From Ktedonobacterales bacterium (GTDB lineage: Bacteria; Chloroflexota; Ktedonobacteria; Ktedonobacterales; JADMIN01), in NCBI GenBank assembly GCA_025935235.1, contig JAICVT010000001.1, positions 1 through 47,076 of the forward strand: a DNA stretch of 47,076 bases, read 5' to 3'. The position numbers and the translations under genes were made by a program. Position 1 is the first letter of the stretch, and each line of letters begins with the position of its first letter. This document shows positions 8,731 to 17,750 of this stretch, in pieces. The notes beneath the pieces are model-generated. The model did no database searches. It was not told where the DNA came from and saw only the letters and a program-made list of their open reading frames with translations.

Positions 8731-9942
8731 CTACTCGCGGGCGCGGCGCAACTGATCCAGCTCGGCCAGCTCCTTGACACGCTGGGCTTGCTCCTTGGCG
8801 CAGATCAGCAGGCCATCGGGCGTATCAACGATCACCAGCCCCTCGACGCCCGCTGTCGAGATGCGGCGTCCGGTCGTGCTGTAGATCAGCGTGTCGCGCG
8901 TGGCGGTCTGCAGGCAGCCGCCGCCGGGCGCGCTGGGGGTGGCGCGCTCCAGCCCGATCACCACGTTGCCCGCCTCATCCGGCGGGTAGAGCGTCGCCAC
9001 CTGGCTCCAGCTGCCGATGTCGTTCCAGCCGACCGCGATGGGGATGACCGCGATCTGGCTGGCCCGCTCCATCACCCCGACATCAATCGTGACATTCTCA
9101 CGCAGCCGTGGCCACGCCGCGCGCATCACGGCGGCCACCTCTGGCGTCATGCGCCCGCCTGACCGCTGGGCAGCGGCGCCGATCTCATCGAGCACGCCGC
9201 TGACGGCAGGCACATGCGCGCGCAGCTCGGCCAGGATGCGATCCACCCGCCAGACGAAGATGCCGGAGTTCCAGACGTAGTTGCCCGCCGCCAGATAGCC
9301 CTCGGCCACATCGCGCCGCGGCTTCTCGACAAACTGCTCGACCGCGTAGGCGCTCAGACTCGCTCTGCCCGTCTCCGTGTCAGGCTCAGCTTCACGCTCA
9401 GCGGCATGGGCAAGCGGAGCGCCATAGCGGATGTAGCCGTATCCTGTCTCGGCGTAGGTGGGGGTGATGCCCAGCGTGACGAGCGCGCCCTGCCGCGCCA
9501 CCTGCTCGGCGAAGCGCAGCGCGGCGCGGAAGCCCGGCGCGTCGGCGATGGCGTGGTCGGCGTGGAAGCTGCCCATCACAGCGTGCGGGTCGCGCGCGGC
9601 GATCAGCGTGGCGGCCAGCCCAATCGAGGCGGCGGTGCCGCGTCCGCTCGGCTCGGCGATGATGTGGGCGGGGTCCAGCTCAGGCGCCTGGGCGGCCACC
9701 GCCTGGGCGTAGGCGTCGAAGGTGACGACATAGAGGTGATCGGCGGGGATGAGCGGCGCGATGCGCGCGATAGTCTCTTGCAGCATGGTGCGCGGGCCAG
9801 GCAGCGGCAGGAATTGCTTGGGGTGGTCCTGTGCGCTGAGCGGCCAGAGTCGTGTGCCGCTGCCCCCGGCCAGGATTGAGGCGTACATCGGCGGCGTGGT
9901 TGGCTCTTCCCGCTGGCTTATCATGGGCGGCGTCGGCTGCAT
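8731..9942 (-). CDS. manC: mannose-1-phosphate guanylyltransferase
   Basis: This enzyme makes GDP-mannose from mannose-1-phosphate and GTP in the cytosol. Visible features are the nucleotidyltransferase signature YASILAGGSGTRLWPLS, followed by PKQFLPL, the EPSGRGTAASIGLAA loop, GSFHADHAI (metal-binding Asp region), FVEKP, NSGIFVWR and VGWNDIGSW. The length (403) suits the single-domain type without the fused C-terminal isomerase. Starts at 9942, 9924 or 9888 are possible; only the segment from MYASIL is conserved. GDP-mannose is the donor for PimA-type mannosyltransferases, and one is encoded at 23314-24510, so this gene may feed that pathway. The link is inferred. Confidence 0.92.
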   Translation of the reverse strand: MQPTPPMISQREEPTTPPMYASILAGGSGTRLWPLSAQDHPKQFLPLPGPRTMLQETIARIAPLIPADHLYVVTFDAYAQAVAAQAPELDPAHIIAEPSGRGTAASIGLAATLIAARDPHAVMGSFHADHAIADAPGFRAALRFAEQVARQGALVTLGITPTYAETGYGYIRYGAPLAHAAEREAEPDTETGRASLSAYAVEQFVEKPRRDVAEGYLAAGNYVWNSGIFVWRVDRILAELRAHVPAVSGVLDEIGAAAQRSGGRMTPEVAAVMRAAWPRLRENVTIDVGVMERASQIAVIPIAVGWNDIGSWSQVATLYPPDEAGNVVIGLERATPSAPGGGCLQTATRDTLIYSTTGRRISTAGVEGLVIVDTPDGLLICAKEQAQRVKELAELDQLRRARE

Positions 9943-10180
9943 AGCGGCGTTGCTCTCATCTTCCTGCTAGTGGATGGCTGCTGGATGGCGGGCATGGCGC
10001 ATCGCGGCCTCTCTCGACATATCTTCAAGGGAGTATACTCGCTCCCCCCGGCGCTGTCACGCGCGCCGTGACCGCCAGCCCAACGGAGCGCAACCCGCGC
10101 CGCTCGCCAGCCGTAGACCTCAGCAAGGAACCTGCCAGATGGGCCAGCATGAGGAATGCGCGTGGAAAAGGAGCATCGCC

Positions 10181-10273
10181 GTGAGCCGCCGAACGAAGCT
10201 GATCGCGCTGCTGCATATCGAGGGGCTGCTCGGCTGGCTGCTGCGCTACGTGCGCGCCGAGTTCGCCGCCTGA
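10181..10273 (+). CDS. candidate 30-residue amphipathic/membrane small protein
   Basis: This GTG-started frame encodes VSRRTKLIALLHIEGLLGWL followed by LRYVRAEFAA. A strong AAAAGGAG sits 8 bases upstream. An in-frame ATG at 10139 would give 44 residues (MGQHEECAWKRSIA...). The core is a basic N-terminus followed by a Leu-rich helix long enough for a membrane segment. It lies in the gap between the manC start and the convergent Lrp gene, ending 14 bp from the latter's stop. The good ribosome site and clean helix argue that it is real. No family recognised. Confidence 0.4.
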   Translation: MSRRTKLIALLHIEGLLGWLLRYVRAEFAA

Positions 10274-10287
10274 GCCAGCGCCATCAG

Positions 10288-10779
10288 CTACGCCGACGCC
10301 TCCTCCTCCGCACGGGCCAGCGCCTCGGGGCCGATGACGCGATGCTGGATCGGCGAGGAGAGCACCAGCGCGGTGTTGGATGAGCCGTGCGGCGCGAGCT
10401 TGTTGATCAGCGCTTGCAGATGCTCCACCGAGGAGACCACCGCTGTCAGCGTCATGCAGTCGTCGCCGGTGACACGGTGACACTCAATGATCTCGGGGCA
10501 GGACTTCATCAGCGCGATGGTGCGCTCCTCAGAGCGGTCCGCCGACTGGAAGCGCATGATGGTGGTCAGCCCCAGCCCTAGCCTGGCCGGGTTCACCACC
10601 GCGTGATAGCCCGTGATGACGCCAGCCAGCTCCAGCCGCCGGATGCGCTCGGCGACGGCGGGCGCGGTCAGCCCCACGCGCTTGCCCAGCTCCGCATACG
10701 AGAGGCGCGCGTTCTCCTGGAGGGCGCGTAGCAGCTCCCAGCCAGTGTCGTCCAGAAGACGCTCCGAATCGTTGGTCAT
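10288..10779 (-). CDS. Lrp/AsnC-family transcriptional regulator
   Basis: This regulator has about 163 residues. The N-terminal HTH is LDDTGWELLRALQENARLSY ... GLTAPAVAERIRRLELAGVI, and the C-terminal RAM/AsnC ligand-binding domain runs from GYHAVVNPARLGLGLTTIM to about residue 150 (VTGDDCMTLTAVV carries the typical G-x-D-C ligand-loop region). Such proteins form octamers that respond to amino acids. It is transcribed divergently from an amino-acid permease gene (10932), a classical layout for a regulator and its target. The start is taken as ATG 10779 (GTG 10785 also possible). Substrate unknown. Confidence 0.9.
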   Translation of the reverse strand: MTNDSERLLDDTGWELLRALQENARLSYAELGKRVGLTAPAVAERIRRLELAGVITGYHAVVNPARLGLGLTTIMRFQSADRSEERTIALMKSCPEIIECHRVTGDDCMTLTAVVSSVEHLQALINKLAPHGSSNTALVLSSPIQHRVIGPEALARAEEEASA

Positions 10780-10931
10780 GTCCACTTCTCACTTTCCCTA
10801 TTGCGCAAAGTTCGCTGCTTTGGCTTCGATTTGCCCTTCTGGTCGCCATTTGTTCTTTTGTACCATATCATGGCGCGCCAACGATAGGCCACTGCCAGAA
10901 CAAGGCGCGCGATGGAGGTTGAGAGAACGAT
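10780..10931. promoter_or_regulatory. divergent control region between Lrp-type regulator and permease
   Basis: This 152-bp stretch is locally AT-richer (TTTGTTCTTTTGTACCATAT, 10849-10868) than its surroundings. It contains the palindrome TTGCGCAA (10801-10808). It must hold both promoters, and by analogy with other Lrp/AsnC pairs the regulator's own binding sites. No exact promoter can be fixed. Confidence 0.45.
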
Positions 10932-12269
10932 ATGGCGACCGCGACGAGCCTGCGCAAACATCTCAGCGTCACCGATGGATTCGTGCTCTATACCAGCGCC
11001 GTGCTGGGCCAGAGCCTGATCGTGCTGCCCTCCATCGCCGCGCGGCAGGCCGGGCCGTGGTCCATCCTGGTCTGGATCGGGCTGGCCGCCGTCTCCTATC
11101 CCGTGGCGCGCATCATGGCCGAGCTGGGCGCGCGCTATCCCTCGGCGGGCGGGGTAATCGCCTTCATCAGCCAGGGGCTGGGCCAGCGCGTCGGCTGGCT
11201 GACCGGCACTCTCTATCTCACGGCCATCGCGGTCGGCGGGCCAGCCACCGCGCTGGTCTTCGCTGAGTATCTGGGGCAACTCGTCCCGCTGCCGGGCGCG
11301 TCGCGCTTCATCGTTGCGGCGGCGCTGCTGGGGCTGCTGGTCGTGGGAACCTGCTTCGATGTCTCGCGCATCATGCGCGTGCAGCGCTGGGGCTTCTTTG
11401 GCTGTCTGGCGGCGATCACCGTGGCGCTGCTGCTGGCCGTGCCGCATGTCACGACGGCGCGGCTGACCGATGTCAGCGGCTATACGCTGGCGGGCGTTGG
11501 GTCCACTGGCCTGATCTGCTTCTTCGCCTTCGTCGGCTGGGAGAACGCCGCCTTCTCCGGTGAGGAGTTCGCCGACCCGCGCACGCTGGTGAAGGCGCTG
11601 GGGCTGGCGGTGGCCGCCGTCGGCGTGCTCTTCACGCTGCTGGGCGTCACAGTCGTCGGCGCGCTCAGCCGCAGCGTGATCGCCAGCAGCGACGCCACGC
11701 TGGCCGATCTGACACGCCTCTCGCTGGGACTGCTGGCCACGCGCGTCGCCGCCGCCATCGCGGTGCTGTTGCTGCTGCTCTTCATGTTCACCTGGGCGCG
11801 CGCCGCCACCCGCCTGATCTACGCCCTGGCGCGCGATGGCCTGCTGCCCGCCGGGCTGGCGCGCATCCACGCCGCCAGCGGGACACCGCGCGGCGCGGCG
11901 CTGGCGCTGGCCATCGGCTGGGGCGTCGCGCTGATCGCGCAATATGTCTTCGACGTCTCCATCGAGGCCTACATCCAGCTCTCCAGCGGCGCCTTCCTGC
12001 TGACCTATGTGCTGATCCTGCTGGCGGCGTGGCGGCTGCTCTTCGCGCGGCGCTGGCTGCCCGCGCTGGTGATCGCCTCGCTGGCGATTGGCGCGCTGGT
12101 GGTGGCGGGCTACCAGAGCCTGTGGTATGCGCTGGCAGCCGCTGTCCTCTTCGCCCTGGCGATGGCCATCCGCGCGGCCCTCACTGGCCCCCGGCGCGAC
12201 CTCACCCCCCGACCCCCTCTCTCAGAGGGCGAGGGGGAGTTGGTTTCGAGCGGGCGCGGCGCCGCGTGA
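10932..12269 (+). CDS. APC-family amino-acid permease with repeat-derived C-terminus
   Basis: This 445-residue polytopic membrane protein has about 12 hydrophobic segments. It starts with the APC pattern LSVTDGFVLYTSAVLGQSLI, contains YPSAGGVIAFISQGLG, and has a TM6-like stretch GLICFFAFVGWENAAFSGEE with the conserved FVGWE motif. It is probably a proton-coupled amino-acid transporter controlled by the divergent Lrp-type regulator. The last 25 or so residues (DLTPRPPLSEGEGELVSS...) are not permease sequence but the translation of a dispersed hairpin repeat that runs into the frame. The native C-terminus probably ended near ALTGPRR. A strong terminator hairpin follows. Substrate cannot be read from sequence. 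Confidence 0.9.
   Translation: MATATSLRKHLSVTDGFVLYTSAVLGQSLIVLPSIAARQAGPWSILVWIGLAAVSYPVARIMAELGARYPSAGGVIAFISQGLGQRVGWLTGTLYLTAIAVGGPATALVFAEYLGQLVPLPGASRFIVAAALLGLLVVGTCFDVSRIMRVQRWGFFGCLAAITVALLLAVPHVTTARLTDVSGYTLAGVGSTGLICFFAFVGWENAAFSGEEFADPRTLVKALGLAVAAVGVLFTLLGVTVVGALSRSVIASSDATLADLTRLSLGLLATRVAAAIAVLLLLLFMFTWARAATRLIYALARDGLLPAGLARIHAASGTPRGAALALAIGWGVALIAQYVFDVSIEAYIQLSSGAFLLTYVLILLAAWRLLFARRWLPALVIASLAIGALVVAGYQSLWYALAAAVLFALAMAIRAALTGPRRDLTPRPPLSEGEGELVSSGRGAA
12199..12241. repeat. R1 hairpin repeat inside the permease 3' end
   Basis: ACCTCACCCCCCGACCCCCT begins the copy. The stem CCCCCTC (12213-12219) pairs with GAGGGGG (12231-12237). It is read in frame as LTPRPPLSEGEGE. Confidence 0.8.
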
Positions 12270-12306
12270 TACTGCTTGACGCCCCACATCTCCTTTTCAC
12301 ACGCAG

Positions 12307-12340
12307 GGGCAGGCGTTCGCTGAAGAGCGAACACCTGCCC
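12307..12340. terminator. bidirectional terminator between permease and beta-helix gene
   Basis: A 15-bp stem with one mismatch (12307-12321 pairing with 12326-12340) has a GAAG loop and is followed by TTGCTCTTCTC. It lies between convergent stops and serves both genes. Confidence 0.8.
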
Positions 12341-12361
12341 TTGCTCTTCTCACCCGACCGA

Positions 12362-14236
12362 CTAGCAGCCCAGCACGGCCTGGATATTCTTTGCCGCCGC
12401 GCTCAACTGGTTGGCTTGCGCAGCCGTCAAGCCCTTGCCGCTCTGCCCCTGCACGTGCACGATGAAGTCGCTCAGGTTGGCGCAGGCATTCGCTGTCTGC
12501 CCACCATTGATCTCGCTGCGGATCTCGGTGAGTTCCTCGTCGTAGCTGTTCTGCAACGCCGTGCGCAGATGCATCCCGTTGACTGTCGCGAGCAGATTGC
12601 TCACCTGCGCCGCCGCCCCCAGCACCATCACGGTGAAGCTGGCCTGGACGGGACTGTTGCTATCGTCGCTGTCATTGACCGAGCAGGTGACCGTCGTCTG
12701 GCCGATGGCGAAAGGCGAGCCAGAGGCGGGCGTGCAGCTAACAGTGGGTAGCGGGCTGTCCTCGTCCACCACGGTCGGCGGACTATAGGTGACGACTGCG
12801 CCAGCAGGGCTGGTAGCGTTCACGGTCAGATTGGCTGGCACGTTGGTAAGGGCCAGGTCTTTATCGCTGACGGGATCCTGGTACTCATAGGCGCCGATGT
12901 CGCAGGCCGTCTCGCCGTTGTCCGGGCGGCTCACACCACGCTGGTCAATCGTGGGACAACTGGCCACGGGTATCTGATCAATGGCTGGGCTGCTGGACTG
13001 CAAGGCGAGAGTCTGGGTTGGCCCGCCGTTGTTGGCCAACCCAGAGGCCAGCAGGGGATTGGTATTTTGCAGGCTGCCCACGCTGGTGAAGCCACAGTCG
13101 GAGCCGCTCTCCAGGTTATAGCCCTGATCGGCTCCGATGGGGAATGCGCAGTTGTTCGGGCTGCCGCCTGCGCTGTTGTCCGCCACGATGCTCCCAGCAC
13201 TATCCAACCCTGTAATATCGCCGAGGCCGCCGCCCTTGCCGCTGCTGGATGCTGTGTTATAGGCGACGGTGCTGTTGTTCAGGGACAGCACGCCATCAGA
13301 GAAGATGCCGCCGCCCTCCTGCGCCTGGTTAAAGGCGAAGGTGCTGTTGCTCACGGTCGGCATGCCGCCTTCATTGGCGATGCCGCCGCCGATTCCCATG
13401 CCGGGCGCCTGGTTAAAGGCGAAGGCGCTGGTGCTCACGGACATCGCGCCGCCATTATTGAAGATGCCGCCGCCGCCGACCTGCGCCTGGTTAAAGGCGA
13501 AGGCGCTGCTGGTCACGGTCAGCACGCCACCTCCATCGTTGTAGATGCCGCCGCCAAAGTTGGATGCTGTGTTATTGATGACGCTGCTGTTGTCCAGGGT
13601 CAGTTGGCCCGAATTGTAGATGCCGCCGCCGCTGGACGCTTGGCTCCCGATGATGGTGATGTTGATCAGGTTTACCGCGGAGCCCTCATTGTCGATGGCG
13701 CCGCCGTTGCCCGCAGCGATTCCACCCTGGATGGTGAGGTTGTCGAGAGCGAGATTGGCGCCGCTCTGCGCCTCGATGTCTTGCACGATGCCGCCGCCAT
13801 CCAGCGCCACCTGCTGGTTCGTCCCATCAATGGTCAGGGGGCTGATGGTGGTGATATCGAGCGTCTTATCCAGGTGGAGGTCTTGGGCGCCGCTGCTGTT
13901 GCAGTTAAAATTGATCACACCGCCGCCGTTGGTCTGCGCATTGGTGAGCGCGGTATCCAAATTAAGGCCAGTCCCACTGACGGCAGCGTTGGCGCTGGTA
14001 CAATCGGTCACCGTGTAGACGCTGGGAGCGCCGTGGATGGCTGGGGCCAACGCGAGGTTCAGGATCACCACCCCCACCACGAGCAGGGCAGCCAGTCCCA
14101 CCTGACCTCGCGTCCGGCGGGGCCTGCTCCCGGGTAACAGCCGCCCAATGCCAGCATCTCCGTTCGGCTCGTTCGATTCGCGAGCGCCGCCGACGCGCCA
14201 CCCGCGTGTCCTGATGGATCTGATAAACCCTCGCAT
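12362..14236 (-). CDS. secreted right-handed beta-helix protein with HYR-like domain
   Basis: This 624-residue exported protein has a basic N-terminus, a hydrophobic signal or anchor (VGLAALLVVGVVILNLALAP, residues about 45-65), then a parallel beta-helix of about 300 residues. The helix shows repeated 'GGGIFNNGG...STFAFNQAQ' turns of the kind found in polymorphic outer-membrane and pectate-lyase-like proteins. An HYR-like Ig domain follows (NLTVNATSPAGAVVTYSPPT ... FAIGQTTVTCSVND), then a C-terminal four-helix-like module ending in QAVLGC, similar to FIMAH-type domains. ATG 14236 is chosen because GGAG lies 9 bases upstream and the signal segment sits near the N-terminus; the frame stays open to 14527 without a typical signal. 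Probably a surface adhesin or matrix protein; no enzyme motif is visible. Confidence 0.85.
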   Translation of the reverse strand: MRGFIRSIRTRGWRVGGARESNEPNGDAGIGRLLPGSRPRRTRGQVGLAALLVVGVVILNLALAPAIHGAPSVYTVTDCTSANAAVSGTGLNLDTALTNAQTNGGGVINFNCNSSGAQDLHLDKTLDITTISPLTIDGTNQQVALDGGGIVQDIEAQSGANLALDNLTIQGGIAAGNGGAIDNEGSAVNLINITIIGSQASSGGGIYNSGQLTLDNSSVINNTASNFGGGIYNDGGGVLTVTSSAFAFNQAQVGGGGIFNNGGAMSVSTSAFAFNQAPGMGIGGGIANEGGMPTVSNSTFAFNQAQEGGGIFSDGVLSLNNSTVAYNTASSSGKGGGLGDITGLDSAGSIVADNSAGGSPNNCAFPIGADQGYNLESGSDCGFTSVGSLQNTNPLLASGLANNGGPTQTLALQSSSPAIDQIPVASCPTIDQRGVSRPDNGETACDIGAYEYQDPVSDKDLALTNVPANLTVNATSPAGAVVTYSPPTVVDEDSPLPTVSCTPASGSPFAIGQTTVTCSVNDSDDSNSPVQASFTVMVLGAAAQVSNLLATVNGMHLRTALQNSYDEELTEIRSEINGGQTANACANLSDFIVHVQGQSGKGLTAAQANQLSAAAKNIQAVLGC

Positions 14237-14649
14237 CACACCTGCTCCGTTTCTCCTGCCGCGCGCCAGGCTCGTCGCCTTGTCCTGCGCAGCTCTCTCT
14301 GGCCACCTGGCCACTTGCCTCTTGTGCGCTTGCCACTGGTGCGCTTGCCACCTGGCGCCAGGCTCCACGGCTCTCGACCCCCACCCCTCCGCATCGAGTG
14401 ATATGTCTGGTCCGCCTCGCGCCGACCAGGAGGGTGGCGGCGTCGCGGCTGCCGCAGACGGAGGCAGCCGCGAATGGAGAGGGAGTAACTGCTGCGTGCG
14501 GGGGATGAGGATCTGTAACGTCGCCACGCCACTGTGGCATCAACGTGGTAATAGACCTAGTATGGAGGCGCGCCATCAAGCGTGCTTGGGTGGTTCTGCC
14601 CATTTTTTTGCCTGGATCGCTGACGTAGTTGGCGCGGCTCGTCCGCAGA

Positions 14650-14681
14650 GATGTTCCCACGATGTTCCCACGATGTTCCCA
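14650..14681. repeat. three 11-bp tandem repeats upstream of the beta-helix gene
   Basis: GATGTTCCCAC is repeated at 14650, 14661 and 14672 (the last unit lacks the final C). It lies in the 552-bp non-coding stretch between the beta-helix gene start and the stop of the LuxR-type regulator. The one-helical-turn spacing is typical of stacked operator half-sites. Nothing else is recognisable in this stretch. Confidence 0.6.
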
Positions 14682-14788
14682 AGGGCGTATCCAGGACGCC
14701 CAGCGGCGCGGTCGCGCGACGGAAGGCTGTCGGCGTCAGTGGTGATCTGGCGTCGCGCCAGGGGGAGGGGACGCGCATGGCCCGCGCG

Positions 14789-17545
14789 CTAGAGCAGGCT
14801 GCGCTCCAGAGCGAAGCGGGTTGCGGCGGCGCGCGAAGTCACCTCCAGCTTGCTATAGAGCGAGGCGACGTGGTGATTGACGGTCCGTGGGCTGACCACC
14901 AGTTGACGCGCGATTTGCGCGTCGGTCAAGCCCTCAGCGAGCAGGCGCAACACGTCCAGCTCGCGGCGTGTCAGGTGCTCAGCGCCGACGCGTACTGCGC
15001 CTCGGTCCGCGACCGGAGCGTCCTCATCAGCTGAACTGCGGCCCTCGCCGCCCGCCAGCGCCGAGGCGTCAACGAGCGCCTCGGCAAATATCTCCTGCGG
15101 CGTCAACCGCTGGCCCGCCGCGAACGCCGCAGCCCACGGCTCAGCGCGCGCCGCCGCGCGGATGGGCGCCACCAGCGTTTCCCTGCGCAACTGCTCCATC
15201 GCCGCGTAGGGTTGCCGAAGCGTCTCCCACATCTGCGTCGCCGCGCCCAGCAGCCGCGCGCCGCGCTCCTGCTGGCCCCGCTGTACACATGCGACTGCCA
15301 GCAGATCCAGCGCCACGATCACGTCCCAGGGGCGCCAGCCGGTCGCCCAGTTGCTCTCGCGCGCCACCGCCAGCGCCTCCCCCAGCAGTACCGCCGCGCG
15401 CGGCGCCTGGCCCTGCCACAGCGCCACCTCGCCGAGCTGAACCAAAAACGCGGCCGCGTACTGCCGCCGCCCGGCTGCGCGCGCCACGTTCAGCGCTTCG
15501 GTGAATCGGGCTGTCGCCTCGTCCCAGCGCTGCTCCGCACAGGCGAGGCCCCCCAGGCCCCCGAGTGCGGTGAAGATTGCCAGCGCATCCTCGTTCGTGC
15601 GCGCCAGCGCCAGTGCCTCCTCGTAGCACGCCTGCGCCTGGCGAGGTTTCCCCTGCAGGTCTGCGGCGAGACCTATGAGAAGAAGCCCAATCACCTGCGC
15701 CAGCCAGTCGTCCACCACGCGGGCCAGGCGAAGCCCCGCATCCAGCGCGGCGAGCGCTGGGCCGATCTGCCGCAGAGCCGCCAACAATGCGCCGCTGATG
15801 GTGAGCGCACGCGCTCGCAGCCAGGTCGGGATGCTGGCTGTCTCGGGTGGCGCCAGCGCCAGCAGCGTCTCGATCCACTGCTGCCCCTCGCTCAGGTAGC
15901 CCGCTTCGGTCCAGAACCGCCAGAGCGCCGTCGCCAGGCGCAGGCCAAGCTCCGTCTCGCCGGTGGCGCGCGCCCACTGGAGCGCCGCGCGCACATTGCC
16001 CAGCTCACGCTCTACTCGCTTCATCCAGGCGATGTCGTCTGGCCCGCGCAGCTCTGGCTCAGCCTCCTCGGCGAACGCCAACATATAGCGCGCGTGGGCG
16101 CGGCGCATAGCCTCCGCCTCGCCGCTGGCCTCCAACTGCTCCAGCGCGAACTCTCGTACGACGTGGAGCATCTCGAAGCGTGGTATCTCCGCCGCCCAGT
16201 CCTCGCCCACGCGCTGGGCGATCAGGCTCTGATCGAGCAACTCACCCAGGCCGGTCAGGGTGTCCAGACGCAGCGCCGCCGCGCCAGATGGGGTCTGGCA
16301 CACGACCTTCGCCGCATCCAACGTCCAGCCATCCGCAAATACTGCCAGACGCCCAAAGAGACTCCGGCTCCCGGCGTCGAGCAGGTCATAGCTCCAGGCG
16401 ATGGCTGCGCGCATCGTCCGTTGCCGCGTGGGTAAATCGGCCGCCCCAGCCGTCAGCAAGGGCAGTCGGTGTTCCAGTTGCGCCAGCATCGAAGCCGGGG
16501 AGAGCAGGCGCGCCCAGGTCGCCGCCAGTTCGATGCCCAGGGGCAAGCCGTCCAGTCGGGCGCAGATGTCGGCGATGAGAGGCGCGCTCGCGTTGGTCAC
16601 AGGGAAGTCCGGACGAACCGCCCGCGCCCGTTGGAGGAACAACGCCGTCGCCGCATAGTGATCCAATTGCTCAGCGCTGATACGGCCATGCCCACTGGGA
16701 GGAGTGGGAAGCAGCGCGACCGGGTAGACGTGTTCGCCACGGAGACGCAGTGGCGCCCGACTGGTGACCAGCGCCCTCAATCCGGCGCTCGACTCCAGCA
16801 GCTCGGCGATCTGGGGGGCGGCTGCGGCCACCTGCTCGAAGTTGTCCAGCAGCAGGAGCAGCGATTTGTCGCGCAGAAAGCCGCGAAGCACATCTGCGAT
16901 GGGCGCGCCGCCGCTTTCGTTCAGCCCCAGCGCCTGGGCAATCGTGGAAACGACCACCGCTGGGTCAGTCAGTGGCGCCAGCGGCGCCAGCCAGACGCCA
17001 TCGGGAAAGATGTCCTCGGCGCGCTGGAGCGCCCAGGCCGCCTCGAGCGCCAGGCGCGTCTTGCCAACACCCCCCGGCCCGGTGAGGGTGATGAGCCGTG
17101 TTTCCTTCCTCTGCAACAGCGCCGCCAACTCCTCCAGCTCGCGCTCTCGCCCAAGCAGCGGAGTTGGCGCCAGCGGGAGGTTGTGCGGCGGCTTCGCAGG
17201 CGTGTCCAGCGCCGCAGTCGGAAGCGTGGTGTCCAGCGGCACGATACTCGGCTGCGCGCGTGGAAGCAGGATGAGAGCGCCGCGCCCCGCCGCGACGAAC
17301 CCAGCGCGCGTCTCAGGATCAAGGCCGAGGGCGTTGGCGAGACGCTCAATCGTGCGCGTGTGTGGGGCCTTGCGATATCCCAGCTCGAGTGCGCTGATAG
17401 CGCGCCGGCTCAATCCCGTGCGCTGGGCTAACTCTTGCAGCGTCAGGCCCACTGCCAGCCGATAGGTTCGGAGCAAGGAGCCAAAGCGCGCAGCGCCGCT
17501 CGCCAGACCGCCTCGTAGCGGCTGTAGCGTCTCACGGGTCTCCAC
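14789..17545 (-). CDS. XRE-NB-ARC-TPR-LuxR giant transcriptional regulator (STAND ATPase)
   Basis: This 918-residue regulator starts at GTG, with AGGAGG 9 bases upstream. Domains in order: HTH_XRE (about 22-80, LRTYRLAVGLTLQELAQRTG), STAND/NB-ARC ATPase (about 125-440, Walker A TGPGGVGKTRLALEA, Walker B LLLLLDNFEQV), TPR-rich repeats (about 500-820), and a C-terminal LuxR-type HTH (about 850-915, LTRRELDVLRLLAEGLTDAQ ... VNHHVASLYSKL). STAND proteins switch from a closed ADP form to an open ATP oligomer when the TPR sensor binds its inducer. Two DNA-binding domains at opposite ends are unusual and would allow DNA bridging. It lies upstream of the beta-helix gene on the same strand and could control it; this is inferred. 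Confidence 0.92.
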   Translation of the reverse strand: METRETLQPLRGGLASGAARFGSLLRTYRLAVGLTLQELAQRTGLSRRAISALELGYRKAPHTRTIERLANALGLDPETRAGFVAAGRGALILLPRAQPSIVPLDTTLPTAALDTPAKPPHNLPLAPTPLLGRERELEELAALLQRKETRLITLTGPGGVGKTRLALEAAWALQRAEDIFPDGVWLAPLAPLTDPAVVVSTIAQALGLNESGGAPIADVLRGFLRDKSLLLLLDNFEQVAAAAPQIAELLESSAGLRALVTSRAPLRLRGEHVYPVALLPTPPSGHGRISAEQLDHYAATALFLQRARAVRPDFPVTNASAPLIADICARLDGLPLGIELAATWARLLSPASMLAQLEHRLPLLTAGAADLPTRQRTMRAAIAWSYDLLDAGSRSLFGRLAVFADGWTLDAAKVVCQTPSGAAALRLDTLTGLGELLDQSLIAQRVGEDWAAEIPRFEMLHVVREFALEQLEASGEAEAMRRAHARYMLAFAEEAEPELRGPDDIAWMKRVERELGNVRAALQWARATGETELGLRLATALWRFWTEAGYLSEGQQWIETLLALAPPETASIPTWLRARALTISGALLAALRQIGPALAALDAGLRLARVVDDWLAQVIGLLLIGLAADLQGKPRQAQACYEEALALARTNEDALAIFTALGGLGGLACAEQRWDEATARFTEALNVARAAGRRQYAAAFLVQLGEVALWQGQAPRAAVLLGEALAVARESNWATGWRPWDVIVALDLLAVACVQRGQQERGARLLGAATQMWETLRQPYAAMEQLRRETLVAPIRAAARAEPWAAAFAAGQRLTPQEIFAEALVDASALAGGEGRSSADEDAPVADRGAVRVGAEHLTRRELDVLRLLAEGLTDAQIARQLVVSPRTVNHHVASLYSKLEVTSRAAATRFALERSLL

Positions 17546-17750
17546 GGGCGCTACCTCCTGCCGTCCAATCGTCCCTTGCTGGGCTCTACGGAGTTCCCTC
17601 CGATACGAAGCAGACGAGAACCCGCGTATCGCGATACTTCGTATGGACTAAGAACGGTCAAGTATGCCCCGAAGTTATGTGCATCCGTTCACAGGTCATT
17701 GCTCTGACCACATGTTGAGACGCATGGCGCAGGGAAGTTGGTCGTGAGAG

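Noticed and set aside
10776..11942. 388-residue minus-strand frame antisense to the permease
   Set aside because: Gln/Arg/His-rich with no domain; a typical mirror frame of a GC-rich gene whose sense strand clearly encodes a permease.
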